Shown: positions 51,811-61,148 of the stretch, one piece after another | Layout of the letters: each line of letters begins with the position of its first letter | Position numbering within the stretch: position 1 is the stretch's first letter | Made by a program: the position numbers and the translations under genes | Notes under the pieces: model-generated | What the model was told of the DNA's origin: nothing | Databases searched by the model: none | What the model saw: the letters and a program-made list of their open reading frames with translations, nothing else | Assembly: GCA_023229175.1 (NCBI GenBank) | Contig: JALNZV010000002.1 | Span: forward strand, 143,934-207,933 | Length of the DNA: 64,000 nucleotides | Source of the DNA: Tissierellaceae bacterium | GTDB taxonomy: Bacteria; Bacillota; Clostridia; Tissierellales; Tissierellaceae | Direction of reading: 5' to 3'

Positions 51811-52035
51811 TTAATCTATTAATCTTTGTACCATTTCATAAATTGACTTAGCAGAATTGAAATTTTCAGGTGTCAATTCCTCCACAGATATGGTGATGTC
51901 AAATTCCTCCGATAAATCTGTTACCAATGATACAATATCAAAAGAATCTAAGATTTTGTCGTCTATTAATGAACTGCACTGTTCAAAATCTACTTCTGGG
52001 TGTAAATCCTCCAACATTTCTACTATAATATCCAT
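51811..52035 (-). CDS. Carrier protein (DltC-like)
   Basis: 74-residue acyl/aminoacyl carrier with the phosphopantetheine serine at Ser31 (LDSFDIVSLV). It lies between the adenylation gene (4 bases) and the MBOAT gene (13 bases), the order of DltA-like, DltC-like, DltB-like here. Distinct in sequence from AcpP at 9.0-9.2 kb. Confidence 0.92.
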   Translation of the reverse strand: MDIIVEMLEDLHPEVDFEQCSSLIDDKILDSFDIVSLVTDLSEEFDITISVEELTPENFNSAKSIYEMVQRLID

Positions 52036-52039
52036 GTTA

Positions 52040-53548
52040 TCATCTCCTCGTATATTCTTCTTTTAATAGATTTCTGTTTATCTTCCCATTGGATGTAAAG
52101 GGCATGTCGTCGATTTTTCTTATTCGATTAGGTATCATAAACCTAGGCAACTTGTCCTTTAAGAAGTCAGCTATTTCTGCTGTAGTAGCTTCTCCCGTGT
52201 AAATAAGTATTATTCTCTTCCTTTGGTCGTCAAACACACATACTGCATAATTCACATCTGGGGCCATGTTTGCAGCCATTTCAATTTCTCCCAGTTCAAT
52301 TCTGTGCCCCATGTGTTTTATTTGATTGTCCTTTCTAGAGACAAATACCAATTCCCCATATTCGTTATATTTGCCAATATCCCCAGTTCTATAAATCAGC
52401 TCTGGGTAATGGGAGTTAAGTGGGTTTTGAACGAAGGCTTCCCTAGTCCTTTCAAAATCGTTGTAGTATCCCAAAGTAAGAGATGTACCTCTGATACAAA
52501 TCTCCCCTTCTTCCCCATCTTTGGCCAACTGGTCATTTTCATTGAGAAGCATCACATCTGTGTTGTTAAAAGGTCTGCCTATGGGTATGGCCTCGTCCAA
52601 TTCAAAGGAACGATTGACCTCATAGTAGCATGACATACCTGTGGCCTCCGTCGGCCCATATAAGTTTACAAATTTGGCATCTGTTAAAGCCTTCCTCCAT
52701 AAGTTAAACTGCTTTATAGGGAATACCTCGCTGCCAAAAGCAATTGTGTGCAGATACTTAGGCCTTTCTTTATCCAGTGTTCCAAAGGAGGATATCATTG
52801 TAAGTGCAGAGACTACCCAACATATAGTATTGATTTTGTGTTCATTTAAGTAGCCTACTAGCTGCAATGGAAACATAAACAATTCCTTTGGTATTAAATA
52901 AGTTGTGCTGCCAAATTTTATTGTGGGATAGAGCTCCTTTAGGGATGCATCCACATATAAGGGAGTTTGGTTGCCAAATACGGTGTTTTCATCAAAAGCC
53001 AATATTTCCGATAAATTGTCCACGTAATCCATAACTGACCTATGGGAGGCTACTACCCCCTTGGGCATGCCTGTGGAACCGGAGGTAAAGACAATATACA
53101 TCGGATCCGTATCTATCTGCCTTTCCCTTATATTATCTAATCTTTGCTGGTCTATCTCTGTTTTTATGATATTTTCATATAGGTATATATCGCCCTGGTA
53201 AGAGAAATCATTCAGGGTACTTATTTGCTCCTCATGGCATACGACAGCCTTGGGACTTAGGCTTTTAAATATTAGCTCTATCCTGTGATATGGCATCTCC
53301 TCATCTATGGGTACATAGTAGTTGCCTGAATACAATACGCCATAAAATGCCGTAATAGTCTTGGGGCTTTTGCCCATAAATACGACTATGGGCTCTTTGT
53401 AATGCCTTTTTGATAATGCACTTCCTATGCTCTTGGACTTTAGGTAAAGCTCTTCAAATGTTAGGCTAGTTTCCTTGTCTACATAGGCTGTTTTATGGGG
53501 CTTGGAAATTACCGTCTTTTCCAAATATTCCAATACGTTTTTCTGCAT
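52040..53548 (-). CDS. Amino acid adenylation enzyme (DltA-like)
   Basis: 502 residues from the ATG at 53548 (AGGTG 5-6 bases upstream; the frame starts at 53563). ANL-family cores: FTSGSTGMPKGV (154-165), YGPTEATG, YRTGDIG, GHRIELGEIE and the catalytic Lys in SNGKINRN. The amino-group-binding Asp of amino acid activating enzymes is kept (Asp200, LYVDASLKELYP). At the position where recalled DltA sequences read FCGEVLP with a D-alanine-selective Cys, this protein reads FGSEVFP (Gly272). It charges the carrier protein with an amino acid; D-alanine is not certain. Confidence 0.85.
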   Translation of the reverse strand: MQKNVLEYLEKTVISKPHKTAYVDKETSLTFEELYLKSKSIGSALSKRHYKEPIVVFMGKSPKTITAFYGVLYSGNYYVPIDEEMPYHRIELIFKSLSPKAVVCHEEQISTLNDFSYQGDIYLYENIIKTEIDQQRLDNIRERQIDTDPMYIVFTSGSTGMPKGVVASHRSVMDYVDNLSEILAFDENTVFGNQTPLYVDASLKELYPTIKFGSTTYLIPKELFMFPLQLVGYLNEHKINTICWVVSALTMISSFGTLDKERPKYLHTIAFGSEVFPIKQFNLWRKALTDAKFVNLYGPTEATGMSCYYEVNRSFELDEAIPIGRPFNNTDVMLLNENDQLAKDGEEGEICIRGTSLTLGYYNDFERTREAFVQNPLNSHYPELIYRTGDIGKYNEYGELVFVSRKDNQIKHMGHRIELGEIEMAANMAPDVNYAVCVFDDQRKRIILIYTGEATTAEIADFLKDKLPRFMIPNRIRKIDDMPFTSNGKINRNLLKEEYTRR

Positions 53549-53598
53549 ATTTACACCTGCCATTATTTATTATTTATATCTAGATTTGACTCCAATAC

Positions 53599-55221
53599 TT
53601 AAGGTGTCCTTGGATACAAGGACTCGTCAAATTTGTAATAATAGTTTTTTCTAGTCTTATTAATCGCTTCCAATTCCGCATCTGTCAGCATAAAAGTTTC
53701 TTTTCTGTCGTTGTTTCTGGTGGCATCAAGGTGATACCAATTTCCCTCTATATTTACTAAATTCCAGTAATGCTCTGTGGCGCCACCTAGCCTAGTAATA
53801 TCTAGGTTGTCTATACCAACCCTAGTTAATAGAGCCTTTGCCACAGAAAAATATGTGAAACAGTCGCCTTTAGCATTTTTTATTCCCCTATATGCTTCAT
53901 TTTTCCAATCGCTCTTGTCGGAAAAACCAGTATAGGCAATATGTCCCTTGGTCCATTTATATATGGCGTGGGCCAATTCTTTTTCGCCCATGCTCTCATT
54001 TGTTATCTTTTTTAATATTCCATCTAAAATCCCATTGAATTCATCCTCTGAAACAACGAGTCCAACCACCGTGACAGTGGCTCTCTTCTCAGTGGTGTTT
54101 CCTGCCCTATCCCTAGCTCGATATATGACCTCATATGTACCCTTTTCCTTTGGGTTTACCTTGCTACTGTCTATGACTAGGTCAATGTCTTCCATAGAAT
54201 TGTCCTTTACAGATACTCCAGTTCTATAGGAAATACTTTTGCCCAAATATGCAATTATGTCCCTTACGCCAATTATTGTAGGTGGCTCTATATCTTCCTT
54301 AATGGACAATGTAGATTTATATTCTGAAGTATTTTTGTATTGGTCAATGACTAAAAGGGATACTTCCTGTGTTCCAAGTGAACTAAAATCCGGTTCGTAT
54401 TTATACTCCACAGTAAAATCAGATTCATCTACTACGTCATATACAAATTCTTCTGCCTCCACGGCAATATTTTGAAATGTTTCAACTTCTTTTACATTGG
54501 CTGTCGGTGCTGTAGTATCTACTATATTGATAGAAGATTCCAATATGTGGCCATCAATGGACAGTTTCACATTGTAACTTCCCACTGGGCTTCCAATTAT
54601 TGTATCTATATCCGTGATTATATCCAAATCATAATCGATTTCATTTAAAAAGCTATGTTTGCCAATTTCAGAAAATTGACCTAGTTCCATATCTATTGCC
54701 TTTTTTATATCGTATATTCTCAATACAGATTGAACCTCTACTCCATTGCCATGTTCGTCCTCTGCAACTAAATATATTTCCTGTTCACCATTTTTTGCAA
54801 AATCAGGCTCTTCTTTATAGGATATTGTGACTTCTGAATAATCGAATATTTCCTCTATAAAGTCCCTAGGTTCTGGTTCTTTGTCATTAAATACCATGGC
54901 TAGTACCTTCGTTTGCACTACTGGTGCTGTAGTATCGACAATTAGAAGCCTGGATTTATAAACCTTGTCCTTATATTTGACCTCTATAAGTGCTTCTCCA
55001 GTAGAATCAAAGTTTATATCCTCTAATCTAGTAATTAACTCATACTTGGATTTATCACCCTTTATAAAGTTTTGTAATTCTACGTCATGGTCTCCAACTT
55101 CAACTGTTACTTTTCTTCTAACTCCTGAAGACAATAAAAAAGAGCCCACTAAAAATACACCAGCCAATACTAAAATTAAAAATATTGATAATTGCCTTTT
55201 GGTAAGTTTGATGTCCATCAT
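53599..55221 (-). CDS. Membrane-anchored Ig-like repeat protein with C-terminal transglutaminase-like domain
   Basis: 540 residues from the ATG at 55221 (a GTG at 55230 is too close to the AAGG site). It has an N-terminal membrane segment (about 11-28), then about four Ig-like/DUF5011-like beta repeats marked by recurring TTAP and EVSLLVIDQYKN-type strands. The C-terminal transglutaminase-like domain has the triad in AKGDCFTYF, TEHYWN and YHLDATR. It faces outward and could hydrolyse or form isopeptide bonds at the wall. First gene after the operon promoter, 50 bases ahead of the adenylation gene. Confidence 0.85.
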   Translation of the reverse strand: MMDIKLTKRQLSIFLILVLAGVFLVGSFLLSSGVRRKVTVEVGDHDVELQNFIKGDKSKYELITRLEDINFDSTGEALIEVKYKDKVYKSRLLIVDTTAPVVQTKVLAMVFNDKEPEPRDFIEEIFDYSEVTISYKEEPDFAKNGEQEIYLVAEDEHGNGVEVQSVLRIYDIKKAIDMELGQFSEIGKHSFLNEIDYDLDIITDIDTIIGSPVGSYNVKLSIDGHILESSINIVDTTAPTANVKEVETFQNIAVEAEEFVYDVVDESDFTVEYKYEPDFSSLGTQEVSLLVIDQYKNTSEYKSTLSIKEDIEPPTIIGVRDIIAYLGKSISYRTGVSVKDNSMEDIDLVIDSSKVNPKEKGTYEVIYRARDRAGNTTEKRATVTVVGLVVSEDEFNGILDGILKKITNESMGEKELAHAIYKWTKGHIAYTGFSDKSDWKNEAYRGIKNAKGDCFTYFSVAKALLTRVGIDNLDITRLGGATEHYWNLVNIEGNWYHLDATRNNDRKETFMLTDAELEAINKTRKNYYYKFDESLYPRTP

Positions 55222-55260
55222 ATTATGCACCTTCCCAAGTTACTTGTTTATATCTTAAAT

Positions 55261-55289
55261 ATATTATAACAAAATTGGGTATTTGTCAA
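55261..55289 (-). promoter_or_regulatory. Promoter of the transglutaminase/Dlt-like operon
   Basis: Minus-strand TTGACA (55289-55284), 17-base spacer, TAATAT (55266-55261); an overlapping TATAAT gives a 15-base spacer. The start codon is 39 bases downstream. Confidence 0.75.
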
Positions 55290-55294
55290 CGTCC

Positions 55295-55319
55295 AAGGCT
55301 ACTGTGTAACAGTAGCCTT
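55295..55319. repeat. Perfect 11-bp inverted repeat at the end of cwlD
   Basis: AAGGCTACTGT / ACAGTAGCCTT with a 3-base loop overlaps the cwlD stop codon and sits 5 bases before the -35 of the next promoter. There is no T run on the minus strand, so a terminator call is weak; it could be a regulator site. Confidence 0.5.
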
Positions 55320-56027
55320 CTCTGTGAAATAATTCATTATCCCTATGTAAATTGACCATGCTATCTTTTCCTGATATATAGGAGTGTCTAGTAGCAGCTC
55401 CTCCTCTTTGTTTGATAGAAAACCACATTCAACCAAAGTCGATGGTATCTCTATTTCATTTAACAAATATACATCGTCTCTTTCCTGAGGTTCCCTTTTA
55501 TTGTCTTTGTCCAATATGTTTCTCAGTTCATCTTGAATAATATAGGCTAACCTTTCCCCCTCTTCCGACCCCTTTCTGTAAAATGTTTGAGCCCCATAGT
55601 AGTTGGACCTTGTAAAGCTATTTAAATGAATAGATACAAAGATTTCACAGCCGCTGTTATCAATTATCTCCTTTCTCTTTCTCAGGTCTTCATTTTTCAT
55701 TTGCCTCAGGGTTTTGGCATCATCTGAGTATAACCCATCATCTGTATTCCTAGTTAATATAACTATGCCTCCGCTCTGTTCTATGAGCCTTTTCAAGTTC
55801 TTGGCAATTTGAAGATTTATTTTATCCTCCTTTATGCCTGATGTTCCCACGGCCCCTGGATCCACTCCCCCATGCCCTGGATCTATTCCTATTATTTTAT
55901 TGGATATGGGCAAAAATGTAACTATTTCACTTTCTTTTTTATTATATTTATGCCTTGCTAAAAAAACGGATATTAAAAGTACAATTGTTATCAATAGGTA
56001 TCTCTTTCTTATGACAATTATCCTCAT
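55299..56027 (-). CDS. cwlD: N-acetylmuramoyl-L-alanine amidase CwlD
   Basis: Zinc amidase_3 enzyme that removes stem peptides for muramic-delta-lactam formation in the spore cortex. The frame extends to 56099, but ATG at 56027 has AGGAGGG at 5 bases, giving 242 residues. A signal/anchor segment (about 10-24) is followed by GIDPGHGGVDPGA, the SIHLNSF ligand and VECGFLSNKEEE. CwlD versus a general autolysin rests on length, lack of wall-binding domains and the spore-former context. Confidence 0.88.
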   Translation of the reverse strand: MRIIVIRKRYLLITIVLLISVFLARHKYNKKESEIVTFLPISNKIIGIDPGHGGVDPGAVGTSGIKEDKINLQIAKNLKRLIEQSGGIVILTRNTDDGLYSDDAKTLRQMKNEDLRKRKEIIDNSGCEIFVSIHLNSFTRSNYYGAQTFYRKGSEEGERLAYIIQDELRNILDKDNKREPQERDDVYLLNEIEIPSTLVECGFLSNKEEELLLDTPIYQEKIAWSIYIGIMNYFTEKATVTQ

Positions 56028-56173
56028 ACAATCCCTCCTATAGAAATATATTTTACCTTTGATAAACTTATTCCATAGAAAGGTACAAAAAAGAGCCACC
56101 TGAATGTGACCCTATTTGTCTTTGTATGAATGATATTAATAAAGCTAACTAATAAACTTTTCTGTTTCTTTCA

Positions 56174-56428
56174 TTATTTATTTGCAATTTTAAATAGGAA
56201 TTCTATCGAGGGATTATATTACCCACTTTCTAATTTTGAAACCATTGCTTGTGTTATATTCAATCTGTCAGCCAATTCCTTTTGGGTAATATTATTATCT
56301 AGTCTATAGTTAATTATTTTACAAGCAATATCAACAAGTATATCAGATAATTCAAATTCTTGTTTTGTCTCTTCATCAATATCATCAAAAATATCCCATG
56401 GACTTTGTAAAATATCATTTTCCAACAT
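56174..56428 (-). pseudogene. XRE-family HTH regulator, interrupted by an in-frame stop
   Basis: From the ATG at 56428 (GAGGGAG upstream) the frame encodes a leader rich in Asp/Glu and an XRE helix-turn-helix (NITQKELADRLNITQAMVSKLESG). It stops at TAA (56221-56219). Reading through, the frame continues YNPSIEFLFKIANK to a second TAA at 56176-56174. In intact relatives this reads SGKYNPSIEFL..., so a Lys codon appears to have become TAA. Such regulators often act as HigA-type antitoxins. The shortened HTH could still be made, but the fifth helix is lost. Confidence 0.7.
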
Positions 56429-56443
56429 ATTAGCCACTCCCTC

Positions 56444-56513
56444 TTATTTAAAGAAATTTATTATTTCATTTCTTCTTATTCCTGCTATTGTTTTCCCACT
56501 CTCGTAATCTGAT
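56444..56513 (-). other. Possible 3' remnant of a small gene between brxL and the XRE pseudogene
   Basis: An open stretch of about 24 codons (to TAA at 56446-56444) has no start codon; its 5' edge runs into the brxL stop. It reads SDYESGKTIAGIRRNEIINFFK, which looks like real protein and lies where a HigB/RelE-type toxin gene would precede the antitoxin. The reading is tentative. Confidence 0.25.
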
Positions 56514-58556
56514 CTATTCTACCCCCAAAGCCTTGAACACTGCATCTTCAGGACTTTGGTAGAAGGATATTTGGAATTTAGCAAACAACTCTGGTGGTAC
56601 AGTATTAATTTCAACAGCTGAAGCCATGGGTAAGAGAATCTTTTTTGCTCCTGCATCAAAACAAACTTGGAGGGTAGATGCTAATTCCTCAACTTTATTT
56701 ATAGTCCCCCCAATGCTCATTGAACCCAATACCACCAGTTGGCTTAATACAGGTTTCTTTAACGAGCCAGAACATAGGGCAATAAAAGCAGATAAGGTCA
56801 ACTCCGAAGCCATGCCTATTCCCTGCATATCTTGAATATGCATTAAAAAATCATTATTATTTAAAGAGATTGTTCCACTAATGTTTTTCCTGTTTGCCTT
56901 AAAATAGTTAAAGGCAGTATTTATGTTTTCCCTAGCATCCCTGCTTGTTCCCAAGCCCGTTCTTTCAAATTTTCCTGTCCCAGAAACAACTTCTGTTTCT
57001 ATTTTATATACACCAATCATCCCTGAATCCCCATGGGCAACTGTATATACATGTCCGGGTTTTCCCATCCCTTCAGGTATTAGTTTATCTCCCCCTTGTT
57101 CAGGAACCGAAACAAATTCTTCTTCAAAGGTATCCTTATCTATGTAGGAAAAATGAACATCATAAAATTCCATGCCACCAATTTTCTTAAGTTGCTCTTT
57201 TACCCGCCTTCGTCCTATTAAGGCATACCTCAAGATTTCCTCAATATCTTCCCTCTCAAATTCTCCATGAGGATAAATTAATTTAACTAAGCCTGATACA
57301 GTCTTCTTTACTCCTATAACATCCCTTTGGTTAAGATTGTTTCCAAGTCTAAAATACTTATCTATACTATCACTATATGATCTTTTCCTCATTTCCCTAA
57401 AGAATTCTGCAATATAATCTGTAATAAAACCATATTCGATAGTAAAAAACTCCGGCCTGTATTTAGGTATCTCCCAACCAGGAATATAACAATGCATCCT
57501 ATCAAAAAAAGCAGAGTCATAGGCCATTGCTTCTGGAAAGGGTTCAAATAAATGGGATGTTTTTAAAAGTACATCCACTGATTGATTAATGTTGCCAACA
57601 AAAACCATGGATGCAGAAGCATTTTTTAATTCCTTGCCCCTAGCAAAAGATCCTGAGGCCATATAGTCCTTCATAATTTGAATGCCATCTTTATCCTTAA
57701 AGGTAATACCGGCCACTTCGTCAAAGGCTACTACATCCCATAGACCAACTAGTCCAATTTTTCTGGTATTCATATTGTAAAATAAGTTGGCAACAGTGGT
57801 TTGTCCCCCAGATATTAGGATAGAGTTAGGTGATATTTCCTTATATATGTGGGATTTACCTGTTCCCCTAGGGCCTAATTCACAGACATTAAAATTATTC
57901 TCAACAAGAGGAATCATACGGGCAATAAGGTGCCACTTAACTGTTTCTTCTAATTGTGTAGGCTCCATACCCACTGACCTTAAAAGAACATCAATCCATT
58001 CATCCTTGGTGAAGTTTTTCCTTCCATCAAGTATCTCGTTTATATCTAGGTTCGGCATTTGAATTGGTTTCAGGCTACTTATTATAAAAGGATTAGAGTT
58101 CCTTACCTCTTCATCATAATAGTACCCAATTTTAAGAATACACCAAATACCTCCTGCTAGAAGTTTTTCAAATTCCTTTACATAATTAGCCTCTACCTCT
58201 ACACCCTTTAATCCTAAATTAGAAAACTCTGCTTCATAAACATCTCTCTTTTCATTTAATCTTACAGTTAATTTATCTATAACAGTATATTGGCCTAATT
58301 CCCTTATTTTAGATTTGATTTTTTCTGCTTCATCTGGACGAACATAGTTATCTGAAAGTATATCTTTAACCCTATTTACTCCCTCATTTATTGAATCTTC
58401 ATCGTCAGTAGCACAATACATGCCCAGTAAATACTCTAGGACATATACGGGGACATTGGCACCTTCTTTGATTTTTTGAGTCAAATCCTTACGGACTACC
58501 CTACCGGAAAAGTAATGGTTCAATTTTTCATTTAAATCCCTATTTTCTGTATCCAT
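56514..58556 (-). CDS. brxL: BREX system Lon-like protein BrxL
   Basis: 680 residues: N-terminal BrxL domain, AAA+ core with Walker A GPRGTGKS (228-235) and a Walker B-like VVAFDEVAGI. The Lon-protease-like C-terminal domain has GIGMASELTLSAF and SMSIGGTINKVEELA...AGAKKILLP, the region holding the Lon Ser and Lys equivalents. BrxL is the last gene of type 1 BREX phage-defence islands and can bind DNA. It is 24 bases after pglZ. Length is normal and no breaks were seen. Confidence 0.95.
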   Translation of the reverse strand: MDTENRDLNEKLNHYFSGRVVRKDLTQKIKEGANVPVYVLEYLLGMYCATDDEDSINEGVNRVKDILSDNYVRPDEAEKIKSKIRELGQYTVIDKLTVRLNEKRDVYEAEFSNLGLKGVEVEANYVKEFEKLLAGGIWCILKIGYYYDEEVRNSNPFIISSLKPIQMPNLDINEILDGRKNFTKDEWIDVLLRSVGMEPTQLEETVKWHLIARMIPLVENNFNVCELGPRGTGKSHIYKEISPNSILISGGQTTVANLFYNMNTRKIGLVGLWDVVAFDEVAGITFKDKDGIQIMKDYMASGSFARGKELKNASASMVFVGNINQSVDVLLKTSHLFEPFPEAMAYDSAFFDRMHCYIPGWEIPKYRPEFFTIEYGFITDYIAEFFREMRKRSYSDSIDKYFRLGNNLNQRDVIGVKKTVSGLVKLIYPHGEFEREDIEEILRYALIGRRRVKEQLKKIGGMEFYDVHFSYIDKDTFEEEFVSVPEQGGDKLIPEGMGKPGHVYTVAHGDSGMIGVYKIETEVVSGTGKFERTGLGTSRDARENINTAFNYFKANRKNISGTISLNNNDFLMHIQDMQGIGMASELTLSAFIALCSGSLKKPVLSQLVVLGSMSIGGTINKVEELASTLQVCFDAGAKKILLPMASAVEINTVPPELFAKFQISFYQSPEDAVFKALGVE

Positions 58557-58580
58557 AGTCTTTTCACCACCTTCGCTATT

Positions 58581-61136
58581 TTATAATCCGAAATCATCGC
58601 TAAATAATAAATCTATAATAAAAGGTATTCTCTCATACATTTTCTCTACTGCTTCATCTTCGTCTTCTAAGATTAAATAATATTCTTTATTCTTGTCATA
58701 GGCCATATCCCTTAGGGTAAACTTCTCCCTATAGGTACGGTCTCCGGGGTTTTTCGACCTACTATCTGCAATAATAATATTTTCATTAGAAATACGGTTA
58801 CCTTCTTTATCTACAAAATATAGTTTAAGTTTTAAGGGTATCTTCTTATCTTCTACTAAGTCTGTTTGGAAAAACTCTAAGTAGGTAATCCTATTTGTAA
58901 TCTTCCTTGAGATATTAGTCAATTTTACTTCAACTTTGCTGGCCCTATATTCATCTTTCCGTATATTCTTAAATTTGATTACAGGAACAATTATCTCCTG
59001 TAAGGATGCCCCCCCATGAACATAGTTAGCCCCTGGACCCTGAACCTTATATCTAATCATGCCCTTGGGAACAAGAGCCTTTAGTTTTGAATCGTCTCCT
59101 AGTAAGTATTTCATGGAAATAGGCAAGGTATCTGGAATATTTTCTTCAATTTCAGAAAGCATATATCTCCTTCCTGCATCTATGGTTTCAGTATTAAACC
59201 TGCTGATTTTATCCACTTCTGTCAGTTGAGATCGCCTGTATATAAATCCATGGTCTGCAGTTATTATTATATTTGTCGCACTTACATTGTTTATGAGTTT
59301 TTTAATTAATGATATCAAATCCTCAAAGGCCTTTTCTGTAGCCTCAAAAACTTCCCTTTCAGTTAAGGCTACCTCTCCTACAGCATCTATTGTATCGTGA
59401 TAAATATAGATTAATTTCTTCCCATCAAAGGCCTCCTTGTAGTCCACCCTACCCATCTCTTTCATATCGTGAAATGAGATTGCCTGGGTGCTATCACTAT
59501 AGGTTCCGATAATTTTTCCCCTATTTATAGTTCCCTGGGTGCTAATACCATCTACAAGAAGGTCTCCCTTTTCATTTAATAGGAGTTCCTTCCTTGGAAG
59601 TAAACTTGCCATACCATACTTGGTTGTTGAAGGAATAACCCCTTGCATGAATTCTATATCTGCCATACCCCTTGCCTCTTGATTAATTAAGTTAAGGAGT
59701 TCTTTTCCTGCCTCATATCTTAAGGCATCAGAAATAATTACAAATACTCTTTCATCATTCCTTATAAAGGGTGATACAAAATCTTGATAAAAGTTACTTT
59801 GCTGTTTAATCCCTAGCAAGGAATAATCCTCCAACATTTCCTCCTGAACTGCTGCTGACCATTTAATTGAAAGTTCATTTAGATACCAATGGGTATAGGT
59901 ATTTTCTATTCTTTCTGCTAGTTTTTCAAATAGGTCCTTGTCAGTAATCCTATCGTAATGAAAATAAAACTTTCTATAAAAATAATCCATGAAATAATAT
60001 TCTTTAGTATAAGCCTTAATTAAGTCATGGGCAGTTTGGGGCTTAATAGCCCCATCCATTTTCTTCTCCATTTCAAGAAGTTGGATAGCAAAATACAAGG
60101 CCTCATACTCATTCCTGTAAGTTTCAAACCAATGACTTATCCTTCTTTTATTGATTATTTTACGATATCTATCAAACTCCCCAATTCCCTCTAGAAGATT
60201 TGCCTTAATCCGATCCATTATTGCCTCATCAAAGGCTCTGAAGGTATCACAATCAATATATTTGTCTATATCCCATTTTTCTAAATAGCCCTTCACATTC
60301 AATGTTTCTTCAATTTTGTTCGCTAAAGAATCAAAGTCTTTACCATGGGTGGAGTGATTCATAAAATTGCTCACAAAGACTATGGCATCAGACCTTTTGG
60401 CAGATATATAATCTTCCCATGTGGAGGGTAGGTTTTCCTCAAGGCTATAAGATAGGTGGCTTGTAAGAAGCATAATCATTAGTTTTTCCAAGGATCTATC
60501 TTCGTAAGTATAGCCGTATCTTTTCTCTATTAAATTCCATAAGGCATCTATATCCCCGAAATCCTCAATTTCTTTTAGATGTTTATTTTCCTTCTCCAAA
60601 CCTTCAATCAATATTTTCTTTAAAACCTGTTCAAAATCTGATACAGGTAGCCTACACAAGGTAGACAAAACCCCTATATCTACTTTGTCTTTTGTAAATT
60701 TATCTATATGGAAAGAGGCAAATTTTCTATATCTCTCCTTGTTTCCAAAGAATTTTAAATACCCTTTAAATACATTTCTTAAGGAAGGATCCTCCACTTT
60801 AAAATCTTTCATAATTAAAGTGGCCTTGTCAGTAGAAAAATCCTCATTATATTTTAGGATATCTAGTAACCAATTCTCTCGTGGCATGGGTCTAGATATA
60901 GGGGAATATAAGAGATAGTTAGATTCTGTATCTTCTTTTTCAAGCAAGTATTTTATATAGAAGGAATTGTTGGAATCAAGTTTTAGGATTTTTGCATTAT
61001 CCAACCTGAGTTCCCCTATATCTTCAGCAAATTCTCCCTCGTCATCATACCAGAAAACAAGATTCCTCTTTTTCCCCTCCATAGGTTCTTTGCTAAATAT
61101 TTCTTCTAATGTCCTTTTAACTTCCAATAAATTCAT
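58581..61136 (-). CDS. pglZ: BREX system alkaline-phosphatase-like protein PglZ (BrxZ)
   Basis: 851 residues, usual for the type A PglZ of BREX-1. The phosphatase-superfamily core is visible in the C-terminal half: VFVIISDALRYEAGKEL (metal-binding Asp) and IIITADHGFIYRR. GANYVHGGASLQEIIVPVIKF is typical of PglZ. Its biochemical role in BREX is unresolved. It lies 12 bases after pglX and 24 before brxL, so the three are one transcript. Confidence 0.95.
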   Translation of the reverse strand: MNLLEVKRTLEEIFSKEPMEGKKRNLVFWYDDEGEFAEDIGELRLDNAKILKLDSNNSFYIKYLLEKEDTESNYLLYSPISRPMPRENWLLDILKYNEDFSTDKATLIMKDFKVEDPSLRNVFKGYLKFFGNKERYRKFASFHIDKFTKDKVDIGVLSTLCRLPVSDFEQVLKKILIEGLEKENKHLKEIEDFGDIDALWNLIEKRYGYTYEDRSLEKLMIMLLTSHLSYSLEENLPSTWEDYISAKRSDAIVFVSNFMNHSTHGKDFDSLANKIEETLNVKGYLEKWDIDKYIDCDTFRAFDEAIMDRIKANLLEGIGEFDRYRKIINKRRISHWFETYRNEYEALYFAIQLLEMEKKMDGAIKPQTAHDLIKAYTKEYYFMDYFYRKFYFHYDRITDKDLFEKLAERIENTYTHWYLNELSIKWSAAVQEEMLEDYSLLGIKQQSNFYQDFVSPFIRNDERVFVIISDALRYEAGKELLNLINQEARGMADIEFMQGVIPSTTKYGMASLLPRKELLLNEKGDLLVDGISTQGTINRGKIIGTYSDSTQAISFHDMKEMGRVDYKEAFDGKKLIYIYHDTIDAVGEVALTEREVFEATEKAFEDLISLIKKLINNVSATNIIITADHGFIYRRSQLTEVDKISRFNTETIDAGRRYMLSEIEENIPDTLPISMKYLLGDDSKLKALVPKGMIRYKVQGPGANYVHGGASLQEIIVPVIKFKNIRKDEYRASKVEVKLTNISRKITNRITYLEFFQTDLVEDKKIPLKLKLYFVDKEGNRISNENIIIADSRSKNPGDRTYREKFTLRDMAYDKNKEYYLILEDEDEAVEKMYERIPFIIDLLFSDDFGL

Positions 61137-61148
61137 ATAATCACCTAC

